Positions 29,747 through 42,474 of a stretch of 46,672 nt of DNA are shown here, piece by piece. Numbering within the stretch: the stretch's first letter is position 1; each line of letters begins with the position of its first letter. The notes beneath the pieces are model-generated. The model made no database searches, was not told where the DNA came from, and saw only the letters and a list, made by a program, of their open reading frames with translations. The DNA comes from Actinomycetota bacterium (lineage in GTDB: Bacteria; Actinomycetota; Actinomycetes; S36-B12): positions 1 to 46,672 of the forward strand of contig JAUXRN010000021.1 of the NCBI GenBank assembly GCA_030681835.1. The letters run 5' to 3'. The translations under genes were made by a program, and so were the position numbers.

Positions 29747-31053
29747 GCCACGAAGCACCCGCACCGCAGCCGGTGGTCCTGCGCAACGCCCGGCCATACG
29801 GTGAGGACCCGATCGACATCGTCGTGCGTGACGGTGTCATTGCCGAGCTGGCCCCGCCGGGCACTGGCTCCGCCGCCGTCGTGGTCGACGCCGATGGCCT
29901 GGTCGCGCTGCCCGGGCTAGTCGACCTGCACACCCACCTGCGCGAGCCAGGTCGCGAGGACGCTGAGACGGTGGAGACCGGCTCGAGGGCGGCCGCCCTC
30001 GGCGGGTACACCGCCGTCTTCGCCATGGCCAACACGCTGCCGGTGGCCGACACCGCGGGGGTCGTGGAACAGGTTTGGCGGCTGGGCCAGGAGGCCGGCC
30101 TCGTCGACGTGTTCCCCGTCGGCGCGGTGACGGTGGGGCTGGGGGGCACGCAGCTCGCGGAACTCGGGGCCATGGCCGGGTCTGCCGCCCGGGTGCGCGT
30201 ATTCAGCGACGACGGCAAGTGCGTGCACGACGCCGTCCTCATGCGGCGTGCCCTCGAGTACGTGAAGGCGTTCGACGGCGTCATCGCCCAGCACGCGCAG
30301 GAGCCCCGGCTGACGGAGGACGCGCAGATGAACGAGGGCGTGCTGTCCGGCGTGCTCGGGCTGACCGGATGGCCGGCCGTGGCCGAGGAGTCGGTCATCG
30401 CGCGCGACGTGCTGCTCGCCCACCACGTCGGCTCACGGCTGCACGTGTGCCATGTCTCGACGGCGGGCTCCGTCGACATCATCCGATGGGCCAAGGCACG
30501 CGGGATCGATGTCACCGCAGAGGTGACGCCCCACCACCTGCTGCTGACCGAGGACCTCGTGCGCAGCTACGACCCCGTCTACAAGGTGAACCCGCCGCTG
30601 CGCACGTCGGCCGATGTCGAGGCCCTGTGGGAGGGGCTGGCCGACGGGACCATCGACGTCGTGGCGACCGACCATGCACCGCACGCCTTGGAGGACAAGG
30701 ACTGCGAGTGGGGCGCGGCGGCCTTCGGGATGCTCGGGCTGCAGACGGCGCTCAGCGTCGTCGTCCAGGCGATGCTGCTCACGGGCCGGCTGGACTGGCG
30801 GGGCGTCGCCGACCGCATGAGCGTCGCCCCGGCCCGGATCGGCCGGGCGCACGGGCACGGCGCAGGCCTCGAGCCGGGCGCACCGGCCAGCATCGTGCTC
30901 GTCGACGCCGAGGCGACCTGGGTCGTCGACCCGGAGGGACTGGCCTCGAAGAGCCGCAACAGCCCCTACCGGGGCATGGAACTGCCCGCGCAGGTCCGCC
31001 ATGTCCTGCGGGCTGGGCGGATCACCGTTCGCGACGGGGAGCTGGCCTCGTGA
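29743..31053 (+). CDS. pyrC: Dihydroorotase (type I)
   Basis: A 436-residue zinc amidohydrolase closing carbamoyl-aspartate to dihydroorotate. The metal-binding motif is [17 protein letters not shown]. Other conserved pieces are the bridging region [27 protein letters not shown] and [12 protein letters not shown] with metal His residues. [14 protein letters not shown] carries the catalytic Asp. The ATG overlaps the pyrB stop (ATGA). The metal ligands look complete, so it should be catalytic. Confidence 0.96.
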   Translation: MSHEAPAPQPVVLRNARPYGEDPIDIVVRDGVIAELAPPGTGSAAVVVDADGLVALPGLVDLHTHLREPGREDAETVETGSRAAALGGYTAVFAMANTLPVADTAGVVEQVWRLGQEAGLVDVFPVGAVTVGLGGTQLAELGAMAGSAARVRVFSDDGKCVHDAVLMRRALEYVKAFDGVIAQHAQEPRLTEDAQMNEGVLSGVLGLTGWPAVAEESVIARDVLLAHHVGSRLHVCHVSTAGSVDIIRWAKARGIDVTAEVTPHHLLLTEDLVRSYDPVYKVNPPLRTSADVEALWEGLADGTIDVVATDHAPHALEDKDCEWGAAAFGMLGLQTALSVVVQAMLLTGRLDWRGVADRMSVAPARIGRAHGHGAGLEPGAPASIVLVDAEATWVVDPEGLASKSRNSPYRGMELPAQVRHVLRAGRITVRDGELAS

Positions 31054-31622
31054 GTCCAGCCTGGCTTGCGAGTGCGGCCGACTACGCCGAACAGGCCCAG
31101 GTGACCAACTGGCCGCTGCGCATCCTCCTCGTGCTGGTCGTCGTCGGTGCCATCGCGGCGGCCCTGTGGGGCATGCGCCGGGGCTGGCTGGCCCGCCAGC
31201 GCCGGCAGGTCCAGATCCCGGCGCCGGCGCAGGCACCGCTCGATCCGGCCAGCCTCACCCCTCCCGTGGGCGGCATGTTCCTCGGTACCTCGACCGCGGG
31301 GGACTGGCTGGACCGCATCGCGGTGCACGACCTCGGCGTGCGCAGCCGGGCGCGGCTGTCGTACGGGCGGGCCGGCGTGTGGCTGCAGCGCGACGGTGCC
31401 CGCGATCTCTTCGTGCCGGCCGGGGCGATCGAGGCGGTGCGCGTCGACCGGGGAGTGGCCGGCACCGTGCGTGCCCGCGACAGCGTCATCGTCGTGACCT
31501 GGCGGGCCGGCGAAGCGCTGCTGGATAGCGGGTTCAGGGCGGACGACAGCGACGAGCACGCCACTGTGTTGGATGGGCTCATGGCCACCTTCGCGAGCGA
31601 CTTGCCGGAGGGCCGGCCATGA
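31050..31622 (+). CDS. Single-pass membrane protein with PH-like domain (pyrC-carA interval)
   Basis: A 190-residue protein. One transmembrane helix (residues about 25-45: [20 protein letters not shown]) is followed by a basic stretch and a beta-rich cytoplasmic domain of about 110 residues ([16 protein letters not shown] to the end), resembling bacterial PH-like domains. Mycobacteria carry a membrane protein at the same place between pyrC and carA (from memory). GTG 31050 overlaps the pyrC stop, and carA overlaps its end, so it is an obligate operon member. The function is unknown. Confidence 0.78.
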   Translation: MSPAWLASAADYAEQAQVTNWPLRILLVLVVVGAIAAALWGMRRGWLARQRRQVQIPAPAQAPLDPASLTPPVGGMFLGTSTAGDWLDRIAVHDLGVRSRARLSYGRAGVWLQRDGARDLFVPAGAIEAVRVDRGVAGTVRARDSVIVVTWRAGEALLDSGFRADDSDEHATVLDGLMATFASDLPEGRP

Positions 31623-32745
31623 CGGCGAGGCGCAAGCCGGCCGTCTTCGTCCTGGAGGACGGGCGCGTGTGGCACGGCGAGGAGTACGGAGCCGTCGGGC
31701 ACGCGTTCGGCGAGGCCGTGTTCTCCACCGGCATGAGCGGCTACCAGGAGACCCTCACTGACCCGTCCTATCACCGCCAAGTGGTCGTGATGACCACGCC
31801 GCACATCGGGAACACGGGGATCAACGGCGAGGACGACGAGTCCTCGCGCATCTGGGTGTCCGGGTACGCGGTGCGCGATCCCTCGCGGATCGCGTCCAAC
31901 TGGCGCGCCACGGGCGGGCTCGAGGACCAGCTCGCGGCCCAGGGCATCGTCGGCATCTGCGGCATCGACACGCGCGCCGTGACCCGGCACCTGCGCGAGC
32001 GCGGTGCCATGCGGGTGGGCGTCTTCAGCGGCGACGATGCACTCCGCCCGGTCGCCGAACTCCTCGCCCTGGTCCAGGCCAGCCCGGCCATGGCGGGCGC
32101 CGACCTCACGGCCGACGTGACGACAGCCGTGCCGTACGTCGTCGAGGCGCTCGGAGAGCGTCGGTTCACCGTCGCTGCCATCGACCTCGGCATCAAGTCG
32201 ATGACTCCCCGCCGCATGGCGGAGCGGGGGATGCGGGTGCACGTGCTGCCGGCCGGCTCCACGGCCGACGAGGTGCGCGCCGTGGCCCCGGACGGGGTCT
32301 TCTTCTCGAACGGGCCGGGCGACCCGGCCACGGCCGATCGCGCAGTGGCCCTCATGAGCGGGCTGCTGGCCGACCGGATCCCGGTGTTCGGCATCTGCTT
32401 CGGCAACCAGGTGCTCGGCCGGGCCCTGGGCCTGGGCACCTACAAGCTGCGATACGGCCACAGGGGCATCAACCAGCCCGTGCAGGACCTCGCCACCGGA
32501 CGGGTGGCCGTCACGGCGCACAACCACGGCTTCGCTGTCGACGCCCCGCGCGGTGCCCCCTTCGGTACCCCGTTCGGGACTGCCCTCGTCAGCCACGTGT
32601 GCCTCAACGACGACGTGGTCGAGGGCCTGCGGTGCCTCGACGTGCCCGCGTTCAGTGTCCAGTACCACCCGGAGGCCGCGGCCGGCCCGCACGATGCCGC
32701 GTACCTGTTCGACGAGTTCGCGGCGATGATGGCGGGGGCAGCCTG

Positions 32746-32746
<1 letters not shown>
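31619..32746 (+). CDS. carA: Carbamoyl-phosphate synthase small (glutaminase) subunit
   Basis: A 375-residue class I glutamine amidotransferase supplying ammonia to CarB. The N-terminal CPSase domain shows [21 protein letters not shown]. The C-terminal domain has FFSNGPGDP, the nucleophile in [16 protein letters not shown], and the His/Glu pair in [14 protein letters not shown]. The oxyanion motif reads GICFGNQ rather than the more common GICLGHQ, which is still within the family. The ATG overlaps the preceding stop, and its own stop shares one base with the carB ATG. Confidence 0.96.
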
Positions 32747-36062
<3,316 letters not shown>

Positions 36063-36063
<1 letters not shown>

Positions 36064-36920
36064 TGGTGCCGGTCCAGGTCAAGGGCGAAGTGCTCGACAT
36101 GCGGCGCGTGGGTGCCTACCAGGTCCTGTCACTGACGGCGCCCGGCATCACCGACATGACCCGCCCGGGCCATTTCGTGACGCTGGGCATCGGCGGCGAG
36201 GAATCGAGCATGGTCCTGCGGCGGGCCTTCGCGATCCACCAGGTCCAGTCCAGGGGCGTCTACGGCGGCACGCTCGACGTCGTCATCGGCGTGCACGGAA
36301 AGGGCACCCGCTGGCTGTCCGAGCGCCGGCGGCACGACGTCATCGACATCGTCGGTCCCCTGGGCCGGCCTTTCGTGCTCCCCAAGGAGCGCGTCGCGTG
36401 CGTCCTCATCGGTGGTGGCTACGGGTCCGCGCCCCTGTTCATGCTCGCCGAGCAGCTGCGGGAGCGTGGCTGCCGCGTCGACGTCGTCGTGGGTGCGTCG
36501 ACCGAGGAGAAGCTCTTCGGCGTCCTCGACCTCAAGCGGCTGGCCTCCACGCTCACCATCACCACGGATGACGGGTCCCTGGGCGAGCACGGCCGCGTGA
36601 CCGATGTCCTGCCCGACCTCATGGACCGGGTCGATGCCGGCGTGGTGTACGCCTGCGGCCCCATGGGGATGCTCCAGGCCGTCGCCGAGCTGGCCACCGA
36701 ACGCCGCACCTACAGCCAGTGCGCAGTCGAGGAGGCCATGGCCTGCGGGATCGGCGTGTGCATGACGTGCGTCGTCCCGGTGATCGGCGAGGACGGCGTG
36801 ACCCGCATGCTGCGATCGTGCGTGGAGGGCCCAGTGTTCCGTGGCGATCGGGTCAGGTGGGCCGACGTCGGCACCATCCCGCCGGACACGCTCGGCGCCC
36901 CTGAGCAGGGAGGCCACTGA
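36063..36920 (+). CDS. pyrK: Dihydroorotate dehydrogenase electron-transfer subunit (PyrK type)
   Basis: A 285-residue iron-sulphur flavoprotein. The FAD-binding beta-barrel has RPGHFVTLGI and MVLRRAFAIHQV. The NAD-binding domain has VLIGGGYGSAPLFMLAEQL and VVYACGPMGMLQAVAEL. The C-terminal 2Fe-2S cluster cysteines are in QCAVEEAMACGIGVCMTCVVPV and RSCVEGPVF. It would transfer electrons from type 1B PyrD to NAD+. GTG 36063 shares one base with the carB stop; GTG 36066 is an alternative. The pyrD ATG overlaps its stop. Confidence 0.95.
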
Positions 36921-37942
36921 TGACCCGAGCCGTCATCTCATCGGGGCCTATGCCAGGCACTGAGCCGACCATGCACATGGACATGGCCACGGAGCTGGCC
37001 GGGATCCTGATGCCGAGTCCGGTCCTCACGGCCTCGGGCTGCGCCGCTGCGGGCCGCGAGCTCGACCAGTTCTTCGACATCACCCAGATCGGCGCGGTCG
37101 TCACCAAGAGCGTCATGCTGCAGCCCCGGTCCGGACGGCCCACGCCGCGCATGGCCGAGACGCCCAGCGGCATGCTCAACTCGATCGGGCTGCAGGGCCC
37201 GGGCATCGACCGGTTCCTCGAGCGCGACCTCCCCTGGCTCGACGAGCGGGGAGCCCGCACGATCGTGTCCATCGCGGGAGGGACCGTCGACGAGTACGCC
37301 AAGCTCGCCGCGCGGCTGCGTACGGCGCCTGGGGTCGACGGCATCGAGGTCAACATCTCGTGCCCCAACGTCGAGGACCGCGGGCAGGTCTTCGCGTGCG
37401 ATCCCACGGCGGCCGCCAACGTCCTGCAGGCGGTGCGCCGCAACAGCGACCCGCGGATGCCGATCTTCGCCAAGCTGTCGCCCGACGTGACCGACATCGT
37501 CGGGGTGGCCGAGTCCGTCGTCCGGGCAGGTGCCACGGGCGTCTCGGTGATCAACACGCTTCTCGGCATGGTGATCAACCCCGACACGATGCGGCCGCAC
37601 CTCGCCGGGATCACCGGGGGCCTCTCCGGCCCCGCGATCCGCCCGGTCGCGGTCCGTTGCGTGTGGCAGATCCGCAAGGCCTTTCCCGACCTGCCGATCA
37701 TCGGCATGGGCGGCATCCGGTCCGGCCTTGACGCGCTGGAGTTCATCCTCGCCGGGGCGGACGCGGTGTCGGTCGGCACCGTCGTCTTCCACGACCCGTC
37801 ATCGCCGATGCGCATCCACGAGGAGCTCGAGCAGGCCCTCGTCGAGCGGGGATTCGCCACCGTGGCCGAGGCCGTCGGGTACGCCCATCGCGGCGCTGAC
37901 CCGGTGGACCAGGAGGACGACCTTGACTTCATCAGCGAATAG
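36920..37942 (+). CDS. pyrD: Dihydroorotate dehydrogenase, class 1B catalytic subunit
   Basis: A 340-residue FMN enzyme oxidising dihydroorotate to orotate. The catalytic base is Cys in VNISCPNVEDRG, which marks class 1 rather than the Ser of membrane class 2. The adjacent pyrK supports class 1B, NAD-dependent. Other motifs are SGCAAAGRELDQF, TPRMAETPSGMLNSIGLQGPG, FAKLSPDVTD, and the FMN phosphate site GMGGIRSGLDALEFILAGADAVSVGT. Use of class 1B is notable, as many actinobacteria have class 2 enzymes. Confidence 0.95.
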   Translation: MTRAVISSGPMPGTEPTMHMDMATELAGILMPSPVLTASGCAAAGRELDQFFDITQIGAVVTKSVMLQPRSGRPTPRMAETPSGMLNSIGLQGPGIDRFLERDLPWLDERGARTIVSIAGGTVDEYAKLAARLRTAPGVDGIEVNISCPNVEDRGQVFACDPTAAANVLQAVRRNSDPRMPIFAKLSPDVTDIVGVAESVVRAGATGVSVINTLLGMVINPDTMRPHLAGITGGLSGPAIRPVAVRCVWQIRKAFPDLPIIGMGGIRSGLDALEFILAGADAVSVGTVVFHDPSSPMRIHEELEQALVERGFATVAEAVGYAHRGADPVDQEDDLDFISE

Positions 37943-38645
37943 CGGCCCGAGCGGGCGGGCCCCGATCGCGGTTGCCCTCGATGCTCCGGACCTGGCAACG
38001 TTGTCGGAGTGGGCGGCGCTCGTCGCCGGCACGGTGTCGACGGTCAAGATCGGGCTGGAGGTCTACTGCCGCAACGGTGCGGCTGCCGTTCATGCGGCCC
38101 GGGCTGCGGCCGAGCCGTCAGGTGGCATCGACCTGTTCCTGGACCTCAAGCTGCACGACATCCCCGCCACCGTCAGCGGCGCGTGCCACGCGGTTGCCGC
38201 TCTTCAACCGGACTACCTCACCGTCCATGCCACGGGCGGCGCCGAGATGGTTTCGGCCGCTGTCGAGGCGCTCCCCGCGACCGCGATCACGGCCGTCACC
38301 GTCCTCACCTCGCTGGACGACTCGTCGCTCGCCGAGATCGGGCTCGCGGGGCCGAGCCGGTCCGCCGCCGTCCGCCTGGCCCTGCTGGCCACGGCCGCCG
38401 GCGCGCGGGCGATCGTGTGCTCCCCGCACGAGGTGGCCGCCGTCCGCGAGGCCGTCGGACCCTCGATCACGCTGATCACGCCAGGCGTGCGGCCCGTCGG
38501 CGCGCGCCCGGACGACCAGCGACGCGTGGCGACGCCTGCGCAGGCCATCAGGGACGGGGCGGACCTGCTCGTGATCGGCCGGCCGATCACGGGGGCGGCC
38601 GACCCCCGATCGGCCGCGCGGGCGATCGCGGACCAGATCGCATGA
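37923..38645 (+). CDS. pyrF: Orotidine 5'-phosphate decarboxylase
   Basis: A 240-residue (beta/alpha)8 enzyme making UMP from OMP. The catalytic array is [21 protein letters not shown] (D-K-D). Phosphate contacts are in ITPGVRP and [11 protein letters not shown]. This is the short form, unlike the longer mycobacterial type with the DxKRxD motif. The start is TTG 37923, supported by AGGAGG (37911-37916) at a 6-nt spacing inside the end of pyrD. No ATG/GTG lies near the expected N-terminus. It overlaps pyrD by 20 bp. Confidence 0.95.
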   Translation: MTSSANSGPSGRAPIAVALDAPDLATLSEWAALVAGTVSTVKIGLEVYCRNGAAAVHAARAAAEPSGGIDLFLDLKLHDIPATVSGACHAVAALQPDYLTVHATGGAEMVSAAVEALPATAITAVTVLTSLDDSSLAEIGLAGPSRSAAVRLALLATAAGARAIVCSPHEVAAVREAVGPSITLITPGVRPVGARPDDQRRVATPAQAIRDGADLLVIGRPITGAADPRSAARAIADQIA

Positions 38646-38965
38646 ACGTGCCCGAGCGCACGCCGGACCAACGGTCGGCTGCCCTGGCAGCGGCGCTGGC
38701 TGCCCGGCAGGAGCGGGCCCGGCTTCGCGAGCGGCTGAAGCGACGCGAGGTCACCGGCCTGGAGGTGCTCGAGGCGGCCGGCACCCGGGAGGAGTGGGCG
38801 GCACTGAGGGTCACCTGGCTGCTGGAAAGCCTGCCCGGCATCGGGGCCGTGCGAGCCGATCGACTGCTGGACTCGCTGGGGATCGCCCGGTCGAGGCGGA
38901 TCCGTGGTCTCGGGGAACGGCAGCGCGCCGCGCTGCTGGCCGAGCTGGCCCGGGAGGGACGATGA
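38642..38965 (+). CDS. mihF: Integration host factor, actinobacterial type (mIHF)
   Basis: A 107-residue basic helical nucleoid protein. The N-terminal helix ([24 protein letters not shown]) and the DNA-binding segment [19 protein letters not shown], then [15 protein letters not shown], are characteristic of mIHF, a H2TH-containing actinobacterial DNA-bending factor unrelated to enterobacterial IHF. It sits directly upstream of gmk, as in mycobacteria and streptomycetes. The ATG overlaps the pyrF stop, and gmk overlaps its end. Confidence 0.94.
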   Translation: MNVPERTPDQRSAALAAALAARQERARLRERLKRREVTGLEVLEAAGTREEWAALRVTWLLESLPGIGAVRADRLLDSLGIARSRRIRGLGERQRAALLAELAREGR

Positions 38966-39597
38966 CGCCGGCTCCGGCTCCGCTCGTCGTGGTATCAGGC
39001 CCGTCCGGCGTGGGCAAGAGCACCGTGGTGGCCGAGGCCCTGCGGCGGGACCCGGGCATCTGGCTGTCGGTCAGCGCCACGACTCGCACGCCGCGCCCGG
39101 GCGAGGTGCATGGACGGGAATACTTCTTCACCGAAGCGGCACGCTTCGACGAGCTGATCGCCACGGATGGGCTGCTGGAGTGGGCCGAGTTCGCCGGGAA
39201 CCGTTACGGCACCCCTCGGGCCCCGGTCGAGGAGCATCGCGCCGCGGGCCAGCCGGTCCTGCTGGAGATCGAGGTGCAGGGCGCCCGGCAGGTGCGCCGG
39301 GCGGTGCCGTCCGCCCTCCTGGTGTTCCTCGAGCCTCCCTCGTGGGAGGCCCTCACCGCCCGCCTCCTGGGCCGGGGCACCGAGGACGAGGGGGCAGTGG
39401 CCCGCCGACTGCAGGCCGCTCGGGAGGAACTGGCCGCCGCCCCGGAGTTCGACGAGGTCCTCGTGAACGCCGATGTCCAGGAGTGCGCCGAGGCCTTGCT
39501 ACGATTAGTGGCCGCCGCCGGGGACCGCCGACCAGCAGATTCAGGCGACAGCCGACGAGCAACCGATGAACGACCGACGAATGAGGCCGTGACGTGA
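38962..39597 (+). CDS. gmk: Guanylate kinase
   Basis: A 211-residue P-loop kinase phosphorylating GMP. The Walker A is [17 protein letters not shown]-binding motifs are [20 protein letters not shown] and [32 protein letters not shown] and the lid [16 protein letters not shown] are intact. The C-terminal 20 residues are a polar tail. ATG 38962 overlaps the mihF stop. A promoter for rpoZ lies inside its 3' end. Confidence 0.96.
   Translation: MTPAPAPLVVVSGPSGVGKSTVVAEALRRDPGIWLSVSATTRTPRPGEVHGREYFFTEAARFDELIATDGLLEWAEFAGNRYGTPRAPVEEHRAAGQPVLLEIEVQGARQVRRAVPSALLVFLEPPSWEALTARLLGRGTEDEGAVARRLQAAREELAAAPEFDEVLVNADVQECAEALLRLVAAAGDRRPADSGDSRRATDERPTNEAVT
39500..39505 (+). promoter_or_regulatory. 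Internal -10 within gmk for rpoZ
   Basis: TACGAT (TANNNT) lies about 90 nt upstream of the rpoZ start, in an AT-richer patch of the gmk coding region (TTGCTACGATTAGTG). It could give extra rpoZ-coaBC transcription independent of the pyr promoter. Confidence 0.4.
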
Positions 39598-39893
39598 GCA
39601 GTTCCACCCACCCCGAGGGCATCACCCATCCCTCGATCGATGCCTTGCTGGAGCGCACGGACTCCAAGTACTCGCTCGTGATCTACGCGTCCAAGCGCGC
39701 CCGCCAGATCAACGCCTACTACTCCCAGCTGGGCGAGGGCCTGCTGGAGTACGTGGGCCCGCTCGTCGAGACCCACGTGCAGGAGAAGCCCCTGTCGATC
39801 GCGCTCCGCGAGATCGATGCGGGACTGCTGGTGTCCGAGCCGCTGGCCGAGGAGGCCGTCGCCGGCACCGAGGGCACGGACGACAACGCCTGA
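39594..39893 (+). CDS. rpoZ: DNA-directed RNA polymerase subunit omega
   Basis: A 99-residue small polymerase subunit. It has the typical [33 protein letters not shown] and a short acidic C-terminus. The motif [14 protein letters not shown], which contacts beta-prime, is conserved. GTG 39594 overlaps the gmk stop. The gmk-rpoZ-coaBC order is common in bacteria. Confidence 0.95.
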   Translation: MSSSTHPEGITHPSIDALLERTDSKYSLVIYASKRARQINAYYSQLGEGLLEYVGPLVETHVQEKPLSIALREIDAGLLVSEPLAEEAVAGTEGTDDNA

Positions 39894-39916
39894 CCTGGCC
39901 TGGCCCCGGAGCCCGC

Positions 39917-41161
39917 GTGGACGCTGACGGCATCACCGCTGTCCCGCGCACGCCGCGCGTGGTCCTCGGGGTGTCCGGAGGCATCGCCGCCTACAAGGCT
40001 GCCGAAGTGCTGCGCGGCCTGACCGAGTCCGGCTGCGATGTCACCGTCGTGCCCACCCCTGCGGCGCTGAACTTCGTCGGGGCGGCCACGTGGTCGGCCC
40101 TCTCGGGGAAGCCGGTATCGGCGAGCGTCTGGGACGACGTCGACCGGGTCCCGCATGTGCGACTCGGCCAGCAGGCCGAAGTGATCCTCGTGGCCCCGGC
40201 CACCGCCGACCTCATGGCACGGGCCGCCCACGGCATGGCCGACGACCTGCTGACCAGTGTGCTCCTCACGGCGCGTTGCCCGGTCGTGCTCGCGCCCGCC
40301 ATGCACACCGAGATGTGGGAGCACCCGGCCACCCGGCAGAACGTCGCCCTCCTTCGCGAGCGGGGCGTCATCGTTCTGGAACCCTCGGTCGGCCGGCTGA
40401 CCGGGGCCGACTCGGGGCCAGGCCGGCTGCCCGAGCCCAGCGCCCTCGTGGCCGCGGTCCACGACGTGCTGCGCCGCGACGGCGCCCGTGCCGACCTCAC
40501 GGGAATGCGCATCGTCGTCAGCGCTGGCGGAACCCGCGAGTCCTGGGACCCGGTCCGGTTCATCGGCAACGTCAGCAGCGGGAGGCAGGGCGTCGAACTG
40601 GCCCGAACCGCGCTGTCTCGCGGCGCCCGCGTCACCCTCGTCGCCGCCCACATGGATGTCGATCCGCCGGCTGGTGCAGAAGTCGTCCGGGTGTCGTCCG
40701 CCGAGCAGATGCGAGTCGCGATGCACGACGCGATGCCGGGGGCGGACATCGTCGTCATGGCGGCAGCCGTCGCCGACTTCAGGCCATCCGAGGTCGGCAG
40801 CCACAAGTTCAAGCGCAGCGAGACGGGGGCCAGCCTGACGGTCGACCTCGTCCAGAACCCGGACATCCTTCTCGAGCTCGTGCACAAGCGCGGGTCGGCG
40901 GGCAGTCCGATGATCGTCGGCTTCGCGGCCGAGACGGGCGACGCTGCCCACTCCGTCCTCGAACTGGCCCGCGAGAAGCTCGTCCGCAAGGGATGCGACC
41001 TGCTGGTCGTCAACGACGTCAGCGACGGACGGGCCTTCGGCCAGCCCGACAACGAGGTCGTGGTCATCGGGCAGGACGGCTCGTCCTGGCACGTGCCGCT
41101 GTCCGGCAAGGCGGCCATTGCCGACGCGATCTGGGACGTGGCCCTGCGGCTGCGGTCATGA
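39917..41161 (+). CDS. coaBC: Bifunctional phosphopantothenoylcysteine decarboxylase / ligase
   Basis: A 414-residue fusion of CoaC (residues about 12-190) and CoaB (about 195-414) for coenzyme A synthesis. The FMN-binding start is [21 protein letters not shown], with [23 protein letters not shown] and [12 protein letters not shown]. CoaB features are [44 protein letters not shown] and NPDILLEL. In the CoaC substrate flap, where E. coli has ACGDxGPGRM, this protein reads [11 protein letters not shown] with no Cys. GTG 39917 is 23 bp after rpoZ. Confidence 0.95.
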   Translation: MDADGITAVPRTPRVVLGVSGGIAAYKAAEVLRGLTESGCDVTVVPTPAALNFVGAATWSALSGKPVSASVWDDVDRVPHVRLGQQAEVILVAPATADLMARAAHGMADDLLTSVLLTARCPVVLAPAMHTEMWEHPATRQNVALLRERGVIVLEPSVGRLTGADSGPGRLPEPSALVAAVHDVLRRDGARADLTGMRIVVSAGGTRESWDPVRFIGNVSSGRQGVELARTALSRGARVTLVAAHMDVDPPAGAEVVRVSSAEQMRVAMHDAMPGADIVVMAAAVADFRPSEVGSHKFKRSETGASLTVDLVQNPDILLELVHKRGSAGSPMIVGFAAETGDAAHSVLELAREKLVRKGCDLLVVNDVSDGRAFGQPDNEVVVIGQDGSSWHVPLSGKAAIADAIWDVALRLRS

Positions 41162-41169
41162 GCCGTCGG

Positions 41170-41175
41170 TAGGCT
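41170..41175 (+). promoter_or_regulatory. -10 element of metK
   Basis: TAGGCT lies 29 nt before the metK GTG. A leader of about 23 nt would hold only the Shine-Dalgarno (AAGGGGAG, 41193-41200), so there is no room for a SAM riboswitch. Confidence 0.55.
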
Positions 41176-41204
41176 GGGTCACTACCGTCGACAAGGGGAG
41201 TTCC

Positions 41205-42455
41205 GTGCCGCACCGCCTGTTCACCTCCGAATCCGTCACCGAGGGCCATCCGGACAAGATGGCCGACCAGATCAGCGACGCGATCCTCGATGACCTCCTG
41301 CGTCAGGACCCGCGCAGCCGCGTGGCCGTCGAGACGATGCTCACCACCGGCCAGGTGCACGTGGCCGGAGAGGTGACCACCTCGGGGTACGCCGACGTCA
41401 TGGATCTCGTGCGGCAGACGGTGCTGGGCATCGGCTATGACTCGTCGACCAAGGGCTTCGACGGAGCCTCCTGCGGCATCTCGGTCTCGATCGGCAAGCA
41501 GTCCCCGGACATCGCCCAGGGCGTCGACGACGCCATCGAGGAGCGGGCTGAGGGCAGCGCCGATCCGCTGGACCGGCAAGGAGCCGGCGACCAGGGCCTC
41601 ATGTTCGGCTACGCCTGCGACGACACCCCTGAGCTGATGCCGCTGCCGATCTCGCTGGCGCACCGGCTGGCCGAGCGGCTGACCGAGGTGCGCAAGGACG
41701 GCACCGTGCCCTACCTGCTGCCCGACGGCAAGACCCAGGTGACGATCGCGTACGACGAGAATGACCACCCGGTGCGCATCGACACCGTGGTGCTCTCCAC
41801 GCAGCACAAGGCCCACGTGAGCCTGGAGAACATGCTCACGCCCGACATCCGCCGGCACGTCGTGGACCCCGTCCTCGACACGGTCGACCTTGATTCGCGT
41901 GACTACCGGCTCCTGGTCAACCCGACGGGACGCTTCGAGGTTGGCGGTCCCATGGGCGACGCCGGTCTCACCGGGCGCAAGATCATCGTCGACACCTACG
42001 GCGGCATGGCCCGCCACGGCGGTGGCGCATTCTCCGGCAAGGACCCGTCCAAGGTCGATCGCTCGGCCGCGTATGCGATGCGCTGGGTGGCGAAGAACGT
42101 CGTCGCTGCCGGTCTCGCCACCCGATGCGAAGTGCAGGTCGCCTACGCCATCGGCAAGGCACACCCGGTGGGCGTGTTCGTCGAGACCTTCGGTACCGGC
42201 GTGATCCCGGACGAGCGGATCCAGCAGTCCGTGCTGGCCGTGTTCGACCTGCGGCCGGCCGCGATCATCCGGGACCTCGACCTGCTCCGTCCCATCTACC
42301 GGGTCACCAGCGCGTACGGCCACTTTGGCCGGCCGCAAGGCAGCAACTGGCTGCTCGACTCCGCCAACCCTGAGGCGCGGACGGCGGTGGGGCCCACGTT
42401 CACGTGGGAGGCCGCTGACCGTGCCGACGAACTCAAGGCCGCGGCGGCGAGCTGA
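41205..42455 (+). CDS. metK: S-adenosylmethionine synthetase
   Basis: A 416-residue enzyme making SAM from methionine and ATP. Family motifs are [32 protein letters not shown], the phosphate-binding [21 protein letters not shown] and [20 protein letters not shown], all intact. The length is slightly above the usual 385-400 due to surface insertions. GTG 41205 has a purine-rich Shine-Dalgarno 4 nt upstream. It lies 43 bp after coaBC and 19 bp before priA. Confidence 0.97.
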   Translation: MPHRLFTSESVTEGHPDKMADQISDAILDDLLRQDPRSRVAVETMLTTGQVHVAGEVTTSGYADVMDLVRQTVLGIGYDSSTKGFDGASCGISVSIGKQSPDIAQGVDDAIEERAEGSADPLDRQGAGDQGLMFGYACDDTPELMPLPISLAHRLAERLTEVRKDGTVPYLLPDGKTQVTIAYDENDHPVRIDTVVLSTQHKAHVSLENMLTPDIRRHVVDPVLDTVDLDSRDYRLLVNPTGRFEVGGPMGDAGLTGRKIIVDTYGGMARHGGGAFSGKDPSKVDRSAAYAMRWVAKNVVAAGLATRCEVQVAYAIGKAHPVGVFVETFGTGVIPDERIQQSVLAVFDLRPAAIIRDLDLLRPIYRVTSAYGHFGRPQGSNWLLDSANPEARTAVGPTFTWEAADRADELKAAAAS

Positions 42456-42474
42456 ACCCCACCGGGACGGTGGA

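Noticed and set aside
41162-41204. SAM riboswitch before metK
   Set aside because: The interval is 43 bp and the predicted leader about 23 nt, too short for any known SAM aptamer.
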